NCBI RefSeq assembly: GCF_003925875.1
Contig: NZ_AP019309.1
Span: forward strand, 3,038,001-3,102,000
Direction of reading: 5' to 3'
DNA from: Intestinibaculum porci
GTDB taxonomy: Bacteria; Bacillota_I; Bacilli_A; Erysipelotrichales; Coprobacillaceae
Length of the DNA: 64,000 nucleotides
Below, one piece after another: positions 9,018 through 17,886 of this stretch. A program made the position numbers and the translations under genes. Below the pieces are notes generated by a model. It made no database searches and was not told where the DNA came from. It saw only the letters and a program-made list of their open reading frames with translations. Each line of letters opens with the position of its first letter. Positions within the stretch are counted from its first letter, which is position 1.

Positions 9018-10090
9018 TATTGTTCTCCTTCAAGCTTACGTTTCTGATCTTCGTTGATTAACGCTTCGATGATCGGATCAAGCTTGCCTTCCATAATTTT
9101 ATCTAACTGCTGAATCGTTAAACCAATACGGTGATCAGTGACACGGTTTTGTGGATAGTTGTATGTTCTGATCTTTTCTGCACGATCCCCAGAACCAATC
9201 TTAGAACGTCTTTCTGCCCCTTGTTTAGACTCTTCAATTTCTAAGAAATGTTCATAGACACGGGTTCTTAATGACTGCATCGCTTTATCACGGTTATCAT
9301 GCTGGGAACGGCCATCCTGACTGGTCGCTACAATCCCGGTTGGGATATGAGTGATACGGACAGCGGAATCCGTTTTATTGATATGCTGCCCACCGGCACC
9401 AGAAGAACGATATGTATCAATACGTAAATCCTTAGGATCGATCTGAACATCGACTTCTTCCGCTTCAGGCATAACTAATACCGTCGCGGTAGAAGTCTGC
9501 ACACGGCCCTGAGATTCAGTCTTCGGTACTCGCTGCACACGGTGTGAACCTGATTCATATTTTAATTTACTGTAAACATTATCCCCTTTGATCATAAAAG
9601 AAATGAGCGCATAACCGCCCGCTTCACCAGGCTGTGCTTCTTCAACTTCAATTTTCCAGCCCTGACTTTCAGCGTATTTTGAATACATGCGGTATAAATC
9701 GCCAGCAAAGATATTGCCTTCATCACCGCCGGCTGCGCCACGGATTTCCATGATGATGTTCTTACCATCATTAGGATCCTTAGGAATTAATTCTAACTGA
9801 ATTTCTCTTTCTAATTCCGGCTTACGCGCCTGTAATTCTTCCAGCTCCATTTTCGCCATTTCTTTGATATCAGGATCACTATCTCCTAAAAGAGATTTGG
9901 ATTCTTCAATGCCATCTAAAAGTGACTTATATTCTTTATACATACCATATGCTTTTTCTAAAGAACCCTGTTCCTTAGAGGCATCGGTCATCTTTTTCAC
10001 ATCATTAGCGATACTTGGATCCATCAGAATCTGATTTAATTCTTCATATCTTTTTGCGACAGTTTCTAATCTATCTAATAGTGTGTTCAT
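9017..10090 (-). CDS. prfA: Peptide chain release factor 1
   Basis: RF1 ends translation at UAA and UAG. The 357-residue protein contains the catalytic GGQ in [11 protein letters not shown]. The start is ATG 10090, five bases after a GGAGG site; a longer reading beginning at an upstream TTG runs through that site and is not credible. It is followed by prmC with a one-base overlap. The operon is minus-strand and divergent from the treR-like gene. Confidence 0.96.
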   Translation of the reverse strand: MNTLLDRLETVAKRYEELNQILMDPSIANDVKKMTDASKEQGSLEKAYGMYKEYKSLLDGIEESKSLLGDSDPDIKEMAKMELEELQARKPELEREIQLELIPKDPNDGKNIIMEIRGAAGGDEGNIFAGDLYRMYSKYAESQGWKIEVEEAQPGEAGGYALISFMIKGDNVYSKLKYESGSHRVQRVPKTESQGRVQTSTATVLVMPEAEEVDVQIDPKDLRIDTYRSSGAGGQHINKTDSAVRITHIPTGIVATSQDGRSQHDNRDKAMQSLRTRVYEHFLEIEESKQGAERRSKIGSGDRAEKIRTYNYPQNRVTDHRIGLTIQQLDKIMEGKLDPIIEALINEDQKRKLEGEQ

Positions 10091-10196
10091 AGTTACCTCC
10101 AAAATTCTAACCCATTATAATATATAAAAGAGCATTACGCAAAAATTATTGTGCATATTTCGCAGTTTTCTCATACATTTCTAAGAAGATGTAACG

Positions 10197-10224
10197 TTGT
10201 TTTTCAGTCATCTCATGTTATAAT
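10197..10224 (+). promoter_or_regulatory. Promoter of the treR-like gene
   Basis: TTGTTT at 10197-10202 and TATAAT at 10219-10224 are separated by 16 bases, about 20 bases before the start codon. The short leader carries a GAGGTGA ribosome binding site. Confidence 0.6.
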
Positions 10225-10244
10225 TTCCGTTGAGGTGAATCCTA

Positions 10245-10964
10245 ATGAAGAAATATGAAGCCATCTGCCATGAAATCATCGGTCAAATTGAAAGTGGAAA
10301 ACTGCCGCCTGATAGTCTTTTACCAAGTGAACACGAACTGATGCAGACCTTTCAGGCGTCCCGAGATACCATTCGTAAAGCCTTAAATTTACTTATCGAA
10401 AATGGGTATATTCAAAAATCCCAGGGCCGACGCAGTGTCGTCCTGGACATGAAACGCTTTAAATTACCGATTTCCAATATTGAAAGTATGAAAGAAGTTG
10501 GCAAGAGTCTAGGCGAAGACATCACCACGAAAGTGCTCTTTCTCCAAAAGATCCACCCGGATCGTTCCGTCGCCAAAAAGCTTCAGTTAACGTTTGATGA
10601 CTACGTCTGGATGATTGTCCGTGTCCGTTATTTCTCAGGTGAAGCGGTCATTTTAGATACCGACTTTGTCAATGCGGCGTTAGTTCCTGATCTCACCAAA
10701 GAAATCTGCGAAGATTCGCTTTATGAATACATTGAAGGACCGCTTGGCAAACGCATTTCATATGCCGATAAAATCATCACCTGCCAGCATGTCAATAACT
10801 TTGATAAGCAGTATTTAGATCTCAAAGATTATGATATGGTCGTTGACGTCGAAAGTTATACTTACTTAGAACCATCAATTATTTTCCAGTATACCGCTTC
10901 CCGTCATCGTCCTGATAAATTCCGCTTTGAAGATCGCGCGCGCCGTCTTCATAGCCCTAAGTAG
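10245..10964 (+). CDS. GntR/HutC family repressor resembling TreR
   Basis: A 239-residue transcription factor with an N-terminal winged helix-turn-helix (LPSEHELMQTFQASRDTIRKAL, quoted in part; about residues 26-47) and a C-terminal UTRA effector domain. The sequence KYEAICHEIIGQIESG at the start and the linker SNIESMKEVGKSLG resemble TreR, the trehalose-6-phosphate-responsive repressor of treP/treA operons. The start follows a GAGGTGAATCCT site. The expected target genes are not intact: downstream lie an unrelated secreted protein and then the 3' relic of a family 13 glycosidase near 12372-12509, so this looks like an orphaned repressor. Confidence 0.8.
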   Translation: MKKYEAICHEIIGQIESGKLPPDSLLPSEHELMQTFQASRDTIRKALNLLIENGYIQKSQGRRSVVLDMKRFKLPISNIESMKEVGKSLGEDITTKVLFLQKIHPDRSVAKKLQLTFDDYVWMIVRVRYFSGEAVILDTDFVNAALVPDLTKEICEDSLYEYIEGPLGKRISYADKIITCQHVNNFDKQYLDLKDYDMVVDVESYTYLEPSIIFQYTASRHRPDKFRFEDRARRLHSPK

Positions 10965-10988
10965 AGCATGAAATAATGCTCTTTTTTC
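10963..10988 (+). terminator. Terminator after the treR-like gene
   Basis: AGAGCAT and ATGCTCT pair around a six-base loop and are followed by a T-run. Confidence 0.85.
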
Positions 10989-11053
10989 ATCCTTTTGAGT
11001 GATGTGAGTGTTATCATTTTTACTTATAATAAGGTAAAGAAGACAATGAAAGG

Positions 11054-12298
11054 ATGATATTTATGAAATTAGGTACAATGCTGCTGACCGCTTTTTTAGT
11101 CGGGATGTCCTTATCACCCCTTCAGGCTAAAAAAGCCGCGATCACCATCAAACCCCAAAAGCTGACCCTTTATGTCAAACAAAGCAAAACTCTAAAATTG
11201 TATAAAGGCAAAAAGAGCGTTAAGGCAAAATGGAAAACCGGCAATAAGAAGATTGCGAAAGTCTCTGCCAAAGGTAAAGTCACCGCTTTAAAAGCCGGGA
11301 AGACCAAAATCATCGCCACCTATGCAAAGAAAAAGTACTATGCTTCATTAACCGTGAAAAAGAAAAAAAAGAAAGTGCAGAAAGCGACCAGTACAGCCGC
11401 CCCAGCAAAGACACCAGCAACACCAGCTGTAACGACAACCCCAACTACGACAACGACGCCAGCCGTTACGCCAACACCAACACCTTCGACCAATACAACG
11501 CCTACGCCAAGTGCAGAAAAGCCGGCGGAAAAACCAAGTGAGGAAAAACCTGCAGAAACCCCATCAGTCAGTCCGGAAAAGCCAAGTGAGGAAAAACCTG
11601 CAGAGCAGCCGGCGGAGACGCCATCGGAAACCAAACAGTAAATGCCAACTATCGAAATAGGCTCACAGGCAATGACCATGATGGTAGACAAAGACGGAAA
11701 CCCAAGCACCAGCCCAGATGCCACACCGGTCGAAGTAGAGCGAAAAACAGCCCAAATGACCTGGACCACTTTACCAACAAATATTAATGAGTTAAAACAA
11801 TATGAAGAACTCTTAAAAGATAAAGAAAAAGGAAAATTTGTGATCTATACATTATTAGCCGCTACACTCAAGACTTATGATGATTCATTGCCTAGAGAAA
11901 AGAATCAGACAATGTATGATATGATGTCTTATCTTTGCGACAGCCCTTGGGCACTCCAGCAGAAGATGCCGTTTAATACAGCACCTAGTCGCCAGTTTAT
12001 TGATAACTGTTTCTATTATAATAAAGGAAAAGCCGCCTGGTTTGGCAATGCCTTCTTTGAAAATTCCTATTGGAAAGAGGGCTATAAGTTATCATCCCCT
12101 TATATCATGCATCTTCATGAACATGTTTATTTAACCCAGGCTGCCACCACGACAACACCAGAATATGAAAGAATTGCGAATAATGGTTCTCATTATAATC
12201 CTGATGACAGCATGGCTGGTAACTTCTCGTCACCAAAAATCTTAGATGTGACCTGGAGTGAATCAGCTGGTCGCTGGTATATTTACTCTACTGACTAG
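11054..12298 (+). pseudogene. Secreted Ig-like (Big2) protein split by an in-frame stop
   Basis: Two consecutive open stretches share one reading frame, divided only by TAA at 11639-11641. The first (195 residues from 11054) has a signal peptide ending near FQA-type residues 20-25, a Big2 Ig-like domain (KLTLYVKQSK to AGKTKIIATY, about 35-95), a lysine run and a long Thr/Pro/Glu linker. The second (218 residues from ATG 11642) starts immediately after the stop, has no ribosome binding site, and looks like a globular secreted domain rich in Tyr and Trp (INELKQYEELL ... SAGRWYIYSTD), perhaps DUF6935-like. I infer one gene with a nonsense mutation; a sequencing error or stop readthrough is possible. 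Confidence 0.6.
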
Positions 12299-12326
12299 AA
12301 ACACATAATGAATGACGGTTCGGTGA

Positions 12327-12509
12327 AAGCTCCCGATGCCAGCATCAGCTGGTAAAAGCAAACGACTGAGTTGGAAGGAAACTTCATTTTCCTTACCATT
12401 ATCTGATGACTATGACATCTTGATTTCCAACTATAAGGATACTACAATTTCTAGTGAAGGACATTTACGTCCCTACGAATCTTATGTTTTATACCGTAGA
12501 AAGGATTAA
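12327..12509 (+). pseudogene. 3' relic of a family 13 glycoside hydrolase (treA-like)
   Basis: No intact gene covers this stretch, but frame 12372-12509 reads SWKETSFSLPL, then DDYDILISNYKDTT and HLRPYESYVLYRR before a stop. That is the typical C-terminal beta-domain ending of GH13 alpha-glucosidases and phosphotrehalases (ILISNY, LRPYE). The catalytic barrel is absent. With a TreR-like repressor 1.4 kb upstream in the same orientation, the simplest reading is a former treR-treA locus whose middle was replaced by the secreted Ig-like gene. Confidence 0.65.
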
Positions 12510-12514
12510 TCACG

Positions 12515-13429
12515 ATGAAATTAAACTTTGATCAGCATCAGCTCTCAGAAATTGTCTTAGGGACGATGCGTATCAATCACAAAAGCACCGAAGAAGTGTA
12601 TCAGTTATTACAAACAGCTAAAGATCATGAAATTAATGTCATTGACACAGCTGATATTTATGGCCACGGAGACTGTGAAAGACTGTTGGGAGAAGTCTTT
12701 CATACGCATCCTCACTTAAGAGAATCATTCTTCCTCCAAAGTAAATGCGGCATTCATATCACTGATGATATGACTTACTATGACTTTGATGAAGACTACA
12801 TTATTGATTGTGTCAACGCTTCATTAGATCGTTTACAGACTGATCATTTAGAAAGCTTGCTCCTTCATCGTCCTGATGTCTTGATGGATGTAGAAGCTGT
12901 CGGTCGTGCTTTTGAAAAACTCTATAATGCCGGGAAAGTCAGATACTTTGGTGTCTCTAACATGAATAGTGCCCAATTATCTTATTTACAGTCAGCTGTG
13001 CATGTCCCATTACGTATCAACCAGTTACAGTTATCCGCCGCTTATTCCCCTCTCATTGATGCTACTTTCAATGTAAATATGGAAAATAGTGAAGCTTATA
13101 GCGATGGCACCTTACTGCCAATGATGCAGAAACAAGATATGCTTATTCAAGCCTGGTCTTCCTTACAGTATGGTTTCTTTGAAGGCTCATTCCTCAATAG
13201 CCCTAAATATCCTTACTTAAATGCATTATTAGATCAGTTTGCTCAGGATCTGCATGTCTCACCTAGTGCCATTGCCTTATCATGGATCTTACGTATTCCT
13301 GGTAAAATGCAGGCAGTTATTGGTACGACATCACCAGAACATTTAGCTGAAGCGGCGCAAGCTTCCAGCAAACTCTTAACTCGTCAACAGTGGTATCAGA
13401 TCTATTTAACGCAGCATCCACTGCCATAG
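12515..13429 (+). CDS. Aldo/keto reductase family oxidoreductase
   Basis: A 304-residue (beta/alpha)8-barrel NAD(P)H-dependent oxidoreductase. The catalytic tetrad is visible: Asp and Tyr in DTADIYGHG, Lys in LQSKCGI and His in LLLHRPD. The C-terminal cofactor loop IIGTTSPEHLAEA is also present. The sequence resembles the YdhF type, whose physiological substrate is unclear. The ATG at 12515 has an AAAGGA site upstream. A strong terminator follows. It stands alone between decayed regions on both sides. Confidence 0.9.
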   Translation: MKLNFDQHQLSEIVLGTMRINHKSTEEVYQLLQTAKDHEINVIDTADIYGHGDCERLLGEVFHTHPHLRESFFLQSKCGIHITDDMTYYDFDEDYIIDCVNASLDRLQTDHLESLLLHRPDVLMDVEAVGRAFEKLYNAGKVRYFGVSNMNSAQLSYLQSAVHVPLRINQLQLSAAYSPLIDATFNVNMENSEAYSDGTLLPMMQKQDMLIQAWSSLQYGFFEGSFLNSPKYPYLNALLDQFAQDLHVSPSAIALSWILRIPGKMQAVIGTTSPEHLAEAAQASSKLLTRQQWYQIYLTQHPLP

Positions 13430-13431
13430 TG

Positions 13432-13466
13432 AAAAGCACCAGCTTCATGTCTGGTGCTTTTGATTT
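13432..13466 (+). terminator. Terminator after the aldo/keto reductase
   Basis: AAAAGCACCAG pairs perfectly with CTGGTGCTTTT. Its position between convergent genes suggests it also serves the minus-strand pseudogene. Confidence 0.88.
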
Positions 13467-13901
13467 AGAAGACAAGATTAATGAGATCTAAATTATTCAA
13501 TAATACTGTTTGTTGCTTTTTAACAGCATTAACATCTTGAACTCGCATTTTCTTATAAGTCATTTTATAACGGTTTGTATACTCACCATCATAAACACCT
13601 TTTACAACACGTGATGTCAGCAATGATCCTTTGTATGTATTCTTTGCCGAAAAGACATCTGGACCTACAGCTGTGGCTAAATCAAATTCAACGCCTTTAG
13701 TAACATTCCCATGAGCATCATAGCTATAATATGAATTGTATAGCCAGAAAAAGAAACCATAAGCTGTCCCTTCCGGTTATAAAGATACTGTGCATCACCG
13801 GTGAAAGGCTCATCCTGTCCAAATGAATAAAGGGTCCCTTTCGCGGATTTTCTGTATTTATTATCCTTATCCGTATAGTGAATACTCTTATTGTATGCAC
13901 A

Positions 13902-13909
13902 TTTCACTT
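13902..13909. repeat. 8-bp target site duplication, left copy (IS copy 1)
   Basis: TTTCACTT here is repeated exactly at 15145-15152 on the other side of the IS. Eight bases is the usual duplication length for IS1595 elements. Confidence 0.9.
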
Positions 13910-15144
13910 CGTGTTGTTAACAATTTAGTGACTTGGTATGATTTTTAGTTGATAGCGCACAATTTAATATCTCTCTACGAGTCATAAATTCCATTAACTT
14001 TATTTTTACAGATCAAATATACTATTGCTAAACTTAAATATACTTTCTTTACTGAGTTGGCGAATGTAGAAATATTGCTGATGCTGTCTCAGCATCCCTA
14101 AAAGCTTTGTAACTTTCTCGCTGATATTGAGTTTTCTGAAATTATATTGGATCATAAATAACGAGTTATATCTATTTATATACTTTGTAGATATATTTCT
14201 ATAATAGATGATTTCTGATTCAATAAATGAATGAAGTCCATTTACAGTATTCAAATGATCAGTTTTTGTATACTCATCGAGTTTTAGATGCTTTACGCCG
14301 CAATTTCGTTTTTTCAGACTCCAGTCATAAATATTGATACCATCTATAAAGCAGTAGCTTTCTTTATCAATATGCTGACAAAATTCATAGCCATTCACGT
14401 CAGTAGGTCGACCGGTATTATAGGTGTGAATAAATGTATTTCCGCCTCGGGAAACTACGGTCATAATACATACTAGAATATCAGTTATGCCTGGTTTCGG
14501 TGCTATTGATCCATGTTTTCGAGGATCAACGCCTTCCAGCTTGGTCCCTTTATGACTCGCCAGGATGTACTTCTCATCTATTTCAGCTACATCACCTACA
14601 GAATCATTAGCTAGGATCATTTCAATGAAATGAAGTAGCTTATGACGCATTCTAAATACAGTTACATAATGCACACCGATTTTGAATGCAGTTTCGCGTA
14701 AAGCTAAACCGTTGAGTGTATCTTTAAGAACAATTTTCCACTTTGAAAGGCTCTGATGTGAATAGAAAGTTAATTGACCGGTATCCGCTACAAAGCGTTT
14801 ATTACAGCTTTTACATCTATACATTTGCTTGCCACTTTTTGTGTGTCCTGCTTTGATCATTTTAGGATGTTTTTCAGGACATTTTGGGCAATGCTCTATG
14901 ATAGGTGTAGACGCAGTTTCATTAGCTTCAATATACTCCTCAACCATATCAAGAATCTGTTCAATTTGAAATTGATCTAGTTTAATATTAGATAAGTTAG
15001 CAGCAATGTTTTGAATTTCCATATTAATACCTCCAGGTACTATATATTTTAGCAAATATACATATATCCTGATGTTCAATACATCGCTTGAAAGGGATAA
15101 ATACGGAGCTTATATGTGAAAGTCACTTATTTGTTAACAACACG
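13910..15144 (-). mobile_element. IS1595-family insertion sequence, copy 1
   Basis: A complete 1235-bp element. The ends are inverted repeats: CGTGTTGTTAACA at 13910 and its complement ending at 15144, extending inward with AGTGACTT/AAGTCACT after a four-base gap. It carries one transposase gene and is bounded by an 8-bp target duplication. It sits inside a secreted-protein gene. As far as I can see by eye it is identical to the copy at 29021-30255, implying recent movement. Confidence 0.93.
14006..15022 (-). CDS. IS1595-family transposase, copy 1
   Basis: A 338-residue transposase. After a short N-terminal helix region comes a zinc ribbon (CPKCPEKHP ... YRCKSCNKRF, about residues 45-75), then a helix-turn-helix region, then the ISXO2-like DDE catalytic domain with GDVAEIDEKYI, ILVCIMTVVSRGGN and the TDHLNTVNGLHSFI segment. 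I start it at ATG 15022, which has a GGAGG site seven bases upstream; a longer frame back to 15079 reads through that site. The gene looks intact. Confidence 0.9.
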   Translation of the reverse strand: MEIQNIAANLSNIKLDQFQIEQILDMVEEYIEANETASTPIIEHCPKCPEKHPKMIKAGHTKSGKQMYRCKSCNKRFVADTGQLTFYSHQSLSKWKIVLKDTLNGLALRETAFKIGVHYVTVFRMRHKLLHFIEMILANDSVGDVAEIDEKYILASHKGTKLEGVDPRKHGSIAPKPGITDILVCIMTVVSRGGNTFIHTYNTGRPTDVNGYEFCQHIDKESYCFIDGINIYDWSLKKRNCGVKHLKLDEYTKTDHLNTVNGLHSFIESEIIYYRNISTKYINRYNSLFMIQYNFRKLNISEKVTKLLGMLRQHQQYFYIRQLSKESIFKFSNSIFDL

Positions 15145-15152
15145 TTTCACTT
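15145..15152. repeat. 8-bp target site duplication, right copy (IS copy 1)
   Basis: TTTCACTT, identical to the copy at 13902-13909. Confidence 0.9.
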
Positions 15153-15477
15153 TTTTCTTATTAATGGTGCGCACACGCCCACCAGTATAGGTCATTTTAT
15201 AATTTGGGCCATGATTGAGAGCGGTAATAGCAGTGAGTTTCCCTTTATGATATACAAACCTGTTTCCATCATATTTTGATACTAAACCATCTTTATTATA
15301 AGTGACCGTATTCTTTCCAATCTTGGTGACAACATTCACCATCTTTCCTTTGGCTTGCACACTTGTAGGAGCAAGCATCATTAACGTTAACGTAGTAACT
15401 AATAACTTTTTCATAAACGTCCTCCATTCATCATCGTTTTACATGCAATAAGTAAATTAAACCCTAGTCCTTTTGAT

Positions 15478-16179
15478 TTAGAAAATGTATGCAAGAGAAT
15501 CTCCATTATTCAGCAATAATAAACGCTGCTGTTTTTTAACAGTATTGACATCTTTGACACGTATTTTCTTATAAGTGATTTTATCATGGTTAGTGTATTC
15601 ACTATCATAAACCCCTTTGACAACACGAGAAACTAAAACCGAGCCTTTATAAGTATTCTTCGATGTAAAAACATTTGGACCAACACCAGTTGTTAAATCA
15701 AGTTCAGATCCCTTAACCATATACCCTTTAGCGTCATAACGATAATAAGAATCGGTAAAGGCAAGACGAGAAACCAAGAGCTGTCCCTTCTTATTAAAGA
15801 GGTAAGCAGCGTCCTGTCCAAACGTTTTACTTTGACCAAAAGTGTAAAGTGTCCCTTTAGGTGACGTTCTGCTCTTCATATTCTCATCATAGTATTTCAT
15901 ACTCTTATAAGCGACTTTCACCTTATGTTTATTGACAGTATCCACACGGCCATTGCGATAAGTAATATGGAAAGTCCCTTCAATGTTTGTTAGACTTGAA
16001 ATTTTACCATTCTTATATTTGATATCAATATTTCCATTTCCGGTAAGTAAGCCATCTTTATTATAAGTGACAGTATTCTTTCCAATCTTGGTGACAACAT
16101 TCACCATTTTTCCTTGAGCTTGCACACTCGTTGGGGCAAGCATCATGAATGTTAATGTAGCGGCTAATAACTTTTTCAT
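15478..16179 (-). CDS. Secreted protein of unknown function (intact paralogue)
   Basis: A 233-residue protein with a clear signal peptide (MKKLLAATLTFMMLAPTSVQA, quoted here as positions 1-21 in part) and no membrane anchor. The mature part contains short repeated beta-strand motifs of the type ITYRNGR, YNKDG, YDAKG and VTYNKDG, like proteins that parse text-like YD repeats, and a basic C-terminus. I do not recognise a family. The start is ATG 16179, eight bases after GGAGG; an upstream in-frame ATG lies inside the ribosome binding site. The neighbour at 13465-15414 is a broken paralogue, so this is a tandem duplication. Confidence 0.75.
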   Translation of the reverse strand: MKKLLAATLTFMMLAPTSVQAQGKMVNVVTKIGKNTVTYNKDGLLTGNGNIDIKYKNGKISSLTNIEGTFHITYRNGRVDTVNKHKVKVAYKSMKYYDENMKSRTSPKGTLYTFGQSKTFGQDAAYLFNKKGQLLVSRLAFTDSYYRYDAKGYMVKGSELDLTTGVGPNVFTSKNTYKGSVLVSRVVKGVYDSEYTNHDKITYKKIRVKDVNTVKKQQRLLLLNNGDSLAYIF

Positions 16180-16247
16180 AACTTTATCCTCCATACTTCT
16201 TATTGTACGCTTACCTGTAATAAGAACAAAGGAAATTCAAAGAAGCG

Positions 16248-16281
16248 TTAAAAAACGTATTGCCTGATGACAATACGTTAA
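16248..16281 (-). terminator. Terminator after brnQ
   Basis: AACGTATTG pairs with CAATACGTT around an eight-base loop on the minus strand, followed by a T-run. Confidence 0.85.
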
Positions 16282-17561
16282 GCTGTTTCTTTAACAGGTT
16301 GTGGTTTTAATTTAGTAATGACTAAGCCCAGCAAACCGCCAATAAAAGCAAAGAGGATCCAGCCAAAGCCGTAGTTATAAAGCGGGAATTCTTTGACAAT
16401 TGGTAATAGTTTAAAGCTATCCTGTAACATTACTAAAAAGCCGCCCACAAGGGCACCTAAGGCTGCACCTTGATAGATAAGCTGTGCTTTGACAAACTTC
16501 GAAGCTAATAACAGTAATAAGATGACAATGATCGGTGGTACGATCACGGTTAAGATTGGTGATGCAAACTTAATAATACGCGTTAAACCTAAGTTACAGA
16601 TGATAAAGTTAATAACCGTAATCAGAATAATGGCTTTACTGTATTTGATTTTACCATGAGATAACTCATCGATATAAGAAGCGGTTGCGCCAAATAAACC
16701 AACACAAGTGGTTAAGCAGGCACAAGCGGTAATTAAGCCAAGCAATCGCACCCCAAAACTGCCAAGTAACTGACTGGTAATAGCTACTAATAAAGCGGCC
16801 TGAGAAACATCTTTTAAACCAGGTACCCCTAAGGCAGCACCGATATAAGCAAGACCGGCATAGATCGCCGCTAAAATCAGACCGGCGATGAAACAGGTCC
16901 CAGCCGCTGCTTTTAAACGTTCTTTTCTCGTATGTAACCCCATATTAGCAAAGTTCTGCCCAAGGATTAAAGAGAAACCAGCAGCGGTGATAATATCCAT
17001 TGCCTGATAACCAGTTTGGATACTTAAAGGCATAATCTGACTAGTAAGAGGCTGATGTATCTTTCCATCTGGACTCATGATTCCAATAACAATCAACACA
17101 AGAATACTAATGGTGAGAATTGGTGTTAAGAAACGTCCAATGACATCAACCAAGCTTGTTTGTCTTCTCGTTAAGAGATAAACCACTGCAAAGAAGACAA
17201 TGGAGAAGGCCCATAATGGAATATGGGAATTGATCGGTTTCACTAACATTTCATAAGTTGTGGCAGCGGTACGTGGCGCCGCAATAAAGATCCCGGTTAA
17301 GAAGATTGCAGCACTGTTTAAAAGCATTCCAGCTTTCTTTCCTACTGCATTGGAGATAGCTTCTGGACCATCACCAGCATAAAATAATGCATAAATACCA
17401 AGACAGCTCATCACAACTTCAATACTGATAAAGCCAAGTAAGGCTAAAGGCCATAAACGGCCACTCATTAAGCCTAAATAAGGCGGAAAAATCAGGTTCC
17501 CAGCGCCAAAGAACATAGCGAATAAAGCTAGACCTGAAACTAATAAATCTTTCTTTTTCAT
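16278..17561 (-). CDS. brnQ: Branched-chain amino acid transporter (BrnQ family)
   Basis: A 427-residue sodium-coupled symporter for leucine, isoleucine and valine in the cytoplasmic membrane. It opens with the family hallmark LVSGLALFAMFFGAGNLIFPP and has about twelve hydrophobic spans. The motif AGFSLILGQNFANMG in the middle is typical. The gene has its own promoter and terminator. No T-box or leucine leader peptide is visible in the 5' region. Confidence 0.93.
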   Translation of the reverse strand: MKKKDLLVSGLALFAMFFGAGNLIFPPYLGLMSGRLWPLALLGFISIEVVMSCLGIYALFYAGDGPEAISNAVGKKAGMLLNSAAIFLTGIFIAAPRTAATTYEMLVKPINSHIPLWAFSIVFFAVVYLLTRRQTSLVDVIGRFLTPILTISILVLIVIGIMSPDGKIHQPLTSQIMPLSIQTGYQAMDIITAAGFSLILGQNFANMGLHTRKERLKAAAGTCFIAGLILAAIYAGLAYIGAALGVPGLKDVSQAALLVAITSQLLGSFGVRLLGLITACACLTTCVGLFGATASYIDELSHGKIKYSKAIILITVINFIICNLGLTRIIKFASPILTVIVPPIIVILLLLLASKFVKAQLIYQGAALGALVGGFLVMLQDSFKLLPIVKEFPLYNYGFGWILFAFIGGLLGLVITKLKPQPVKETA

Positions 17562-17592
17562 ATAAACATTCCTATCTTAAAAACTAGGCTCT

Positions 17593-17621
17593 ATTATGGC
17601 AATAATAGATGATAAATGCAA
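17593..17621 (-). promoter_or_regulatory. Promoter of brnQ
   Basis: On the minus strand TTGCAT (17616-17621) and CATAAT (17593-17598) are 17 bases apart. The rest of the 17562-17886 gap is AT-rich and shows no other clear feature. Confidence 0.6.
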
Positions 17622-17886
17622 TATAAAAGCGCAATAAAACAATTCTTTCTAAGGTTAATAAATTACTTGTACGCATTAATGACAATGTTTTTACATTATC
17701 ACTCTTTTTTAAATGTCATCTAATTTCATTGAAATGAAATTTTGAGATAACTATAATAAACTTATAATTCTCAAATGATATTAAAACAAATTTAATACAT
17801 AATAATGAACTTACACTTTTCATAGTCTTCATCTCACCACTTATATTAAGTTTACATTCATGATTCGTTGAGAAAGGAGTCCTCTC

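Larger units (their letters stand above)
13465..15414 (-). pseudogene. Secreted protein gene destroyed by an IS insertion and a frameshift
   Basis: The N-terminal part (15414 down to 15145) encodes a signal peptide starting MKKLLVTTLTLMMLAP and a repeat region. The frame resumes after the IS at 13901 with AYNKSIHYTDKD and GTLYSFGQ. Removing the IS and one 8-bp target copy joins the two in frame. A second lesion lies in an A-run at 13748-13752, where one base seems lost; after it the correct frame continues to TAA at 13465. Repaired, the protein would be 235 residues, close to the intact 233-residue paralogue next door, with which it shares most motifs. Confidence 0.85.

Noticed and set aside
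10091-10102. Longer prfA start at an upstream TTG
   Set aside because: The extension would consist of the ribosome binding site itself; the ATG at 10090 is correctly spaced from GGAGG.
11338-11769. Minus-strand frame rich in Val and Gly
   Set aside because: It is the complement of the Thr/Pro-rich linker, a compositional shadow.
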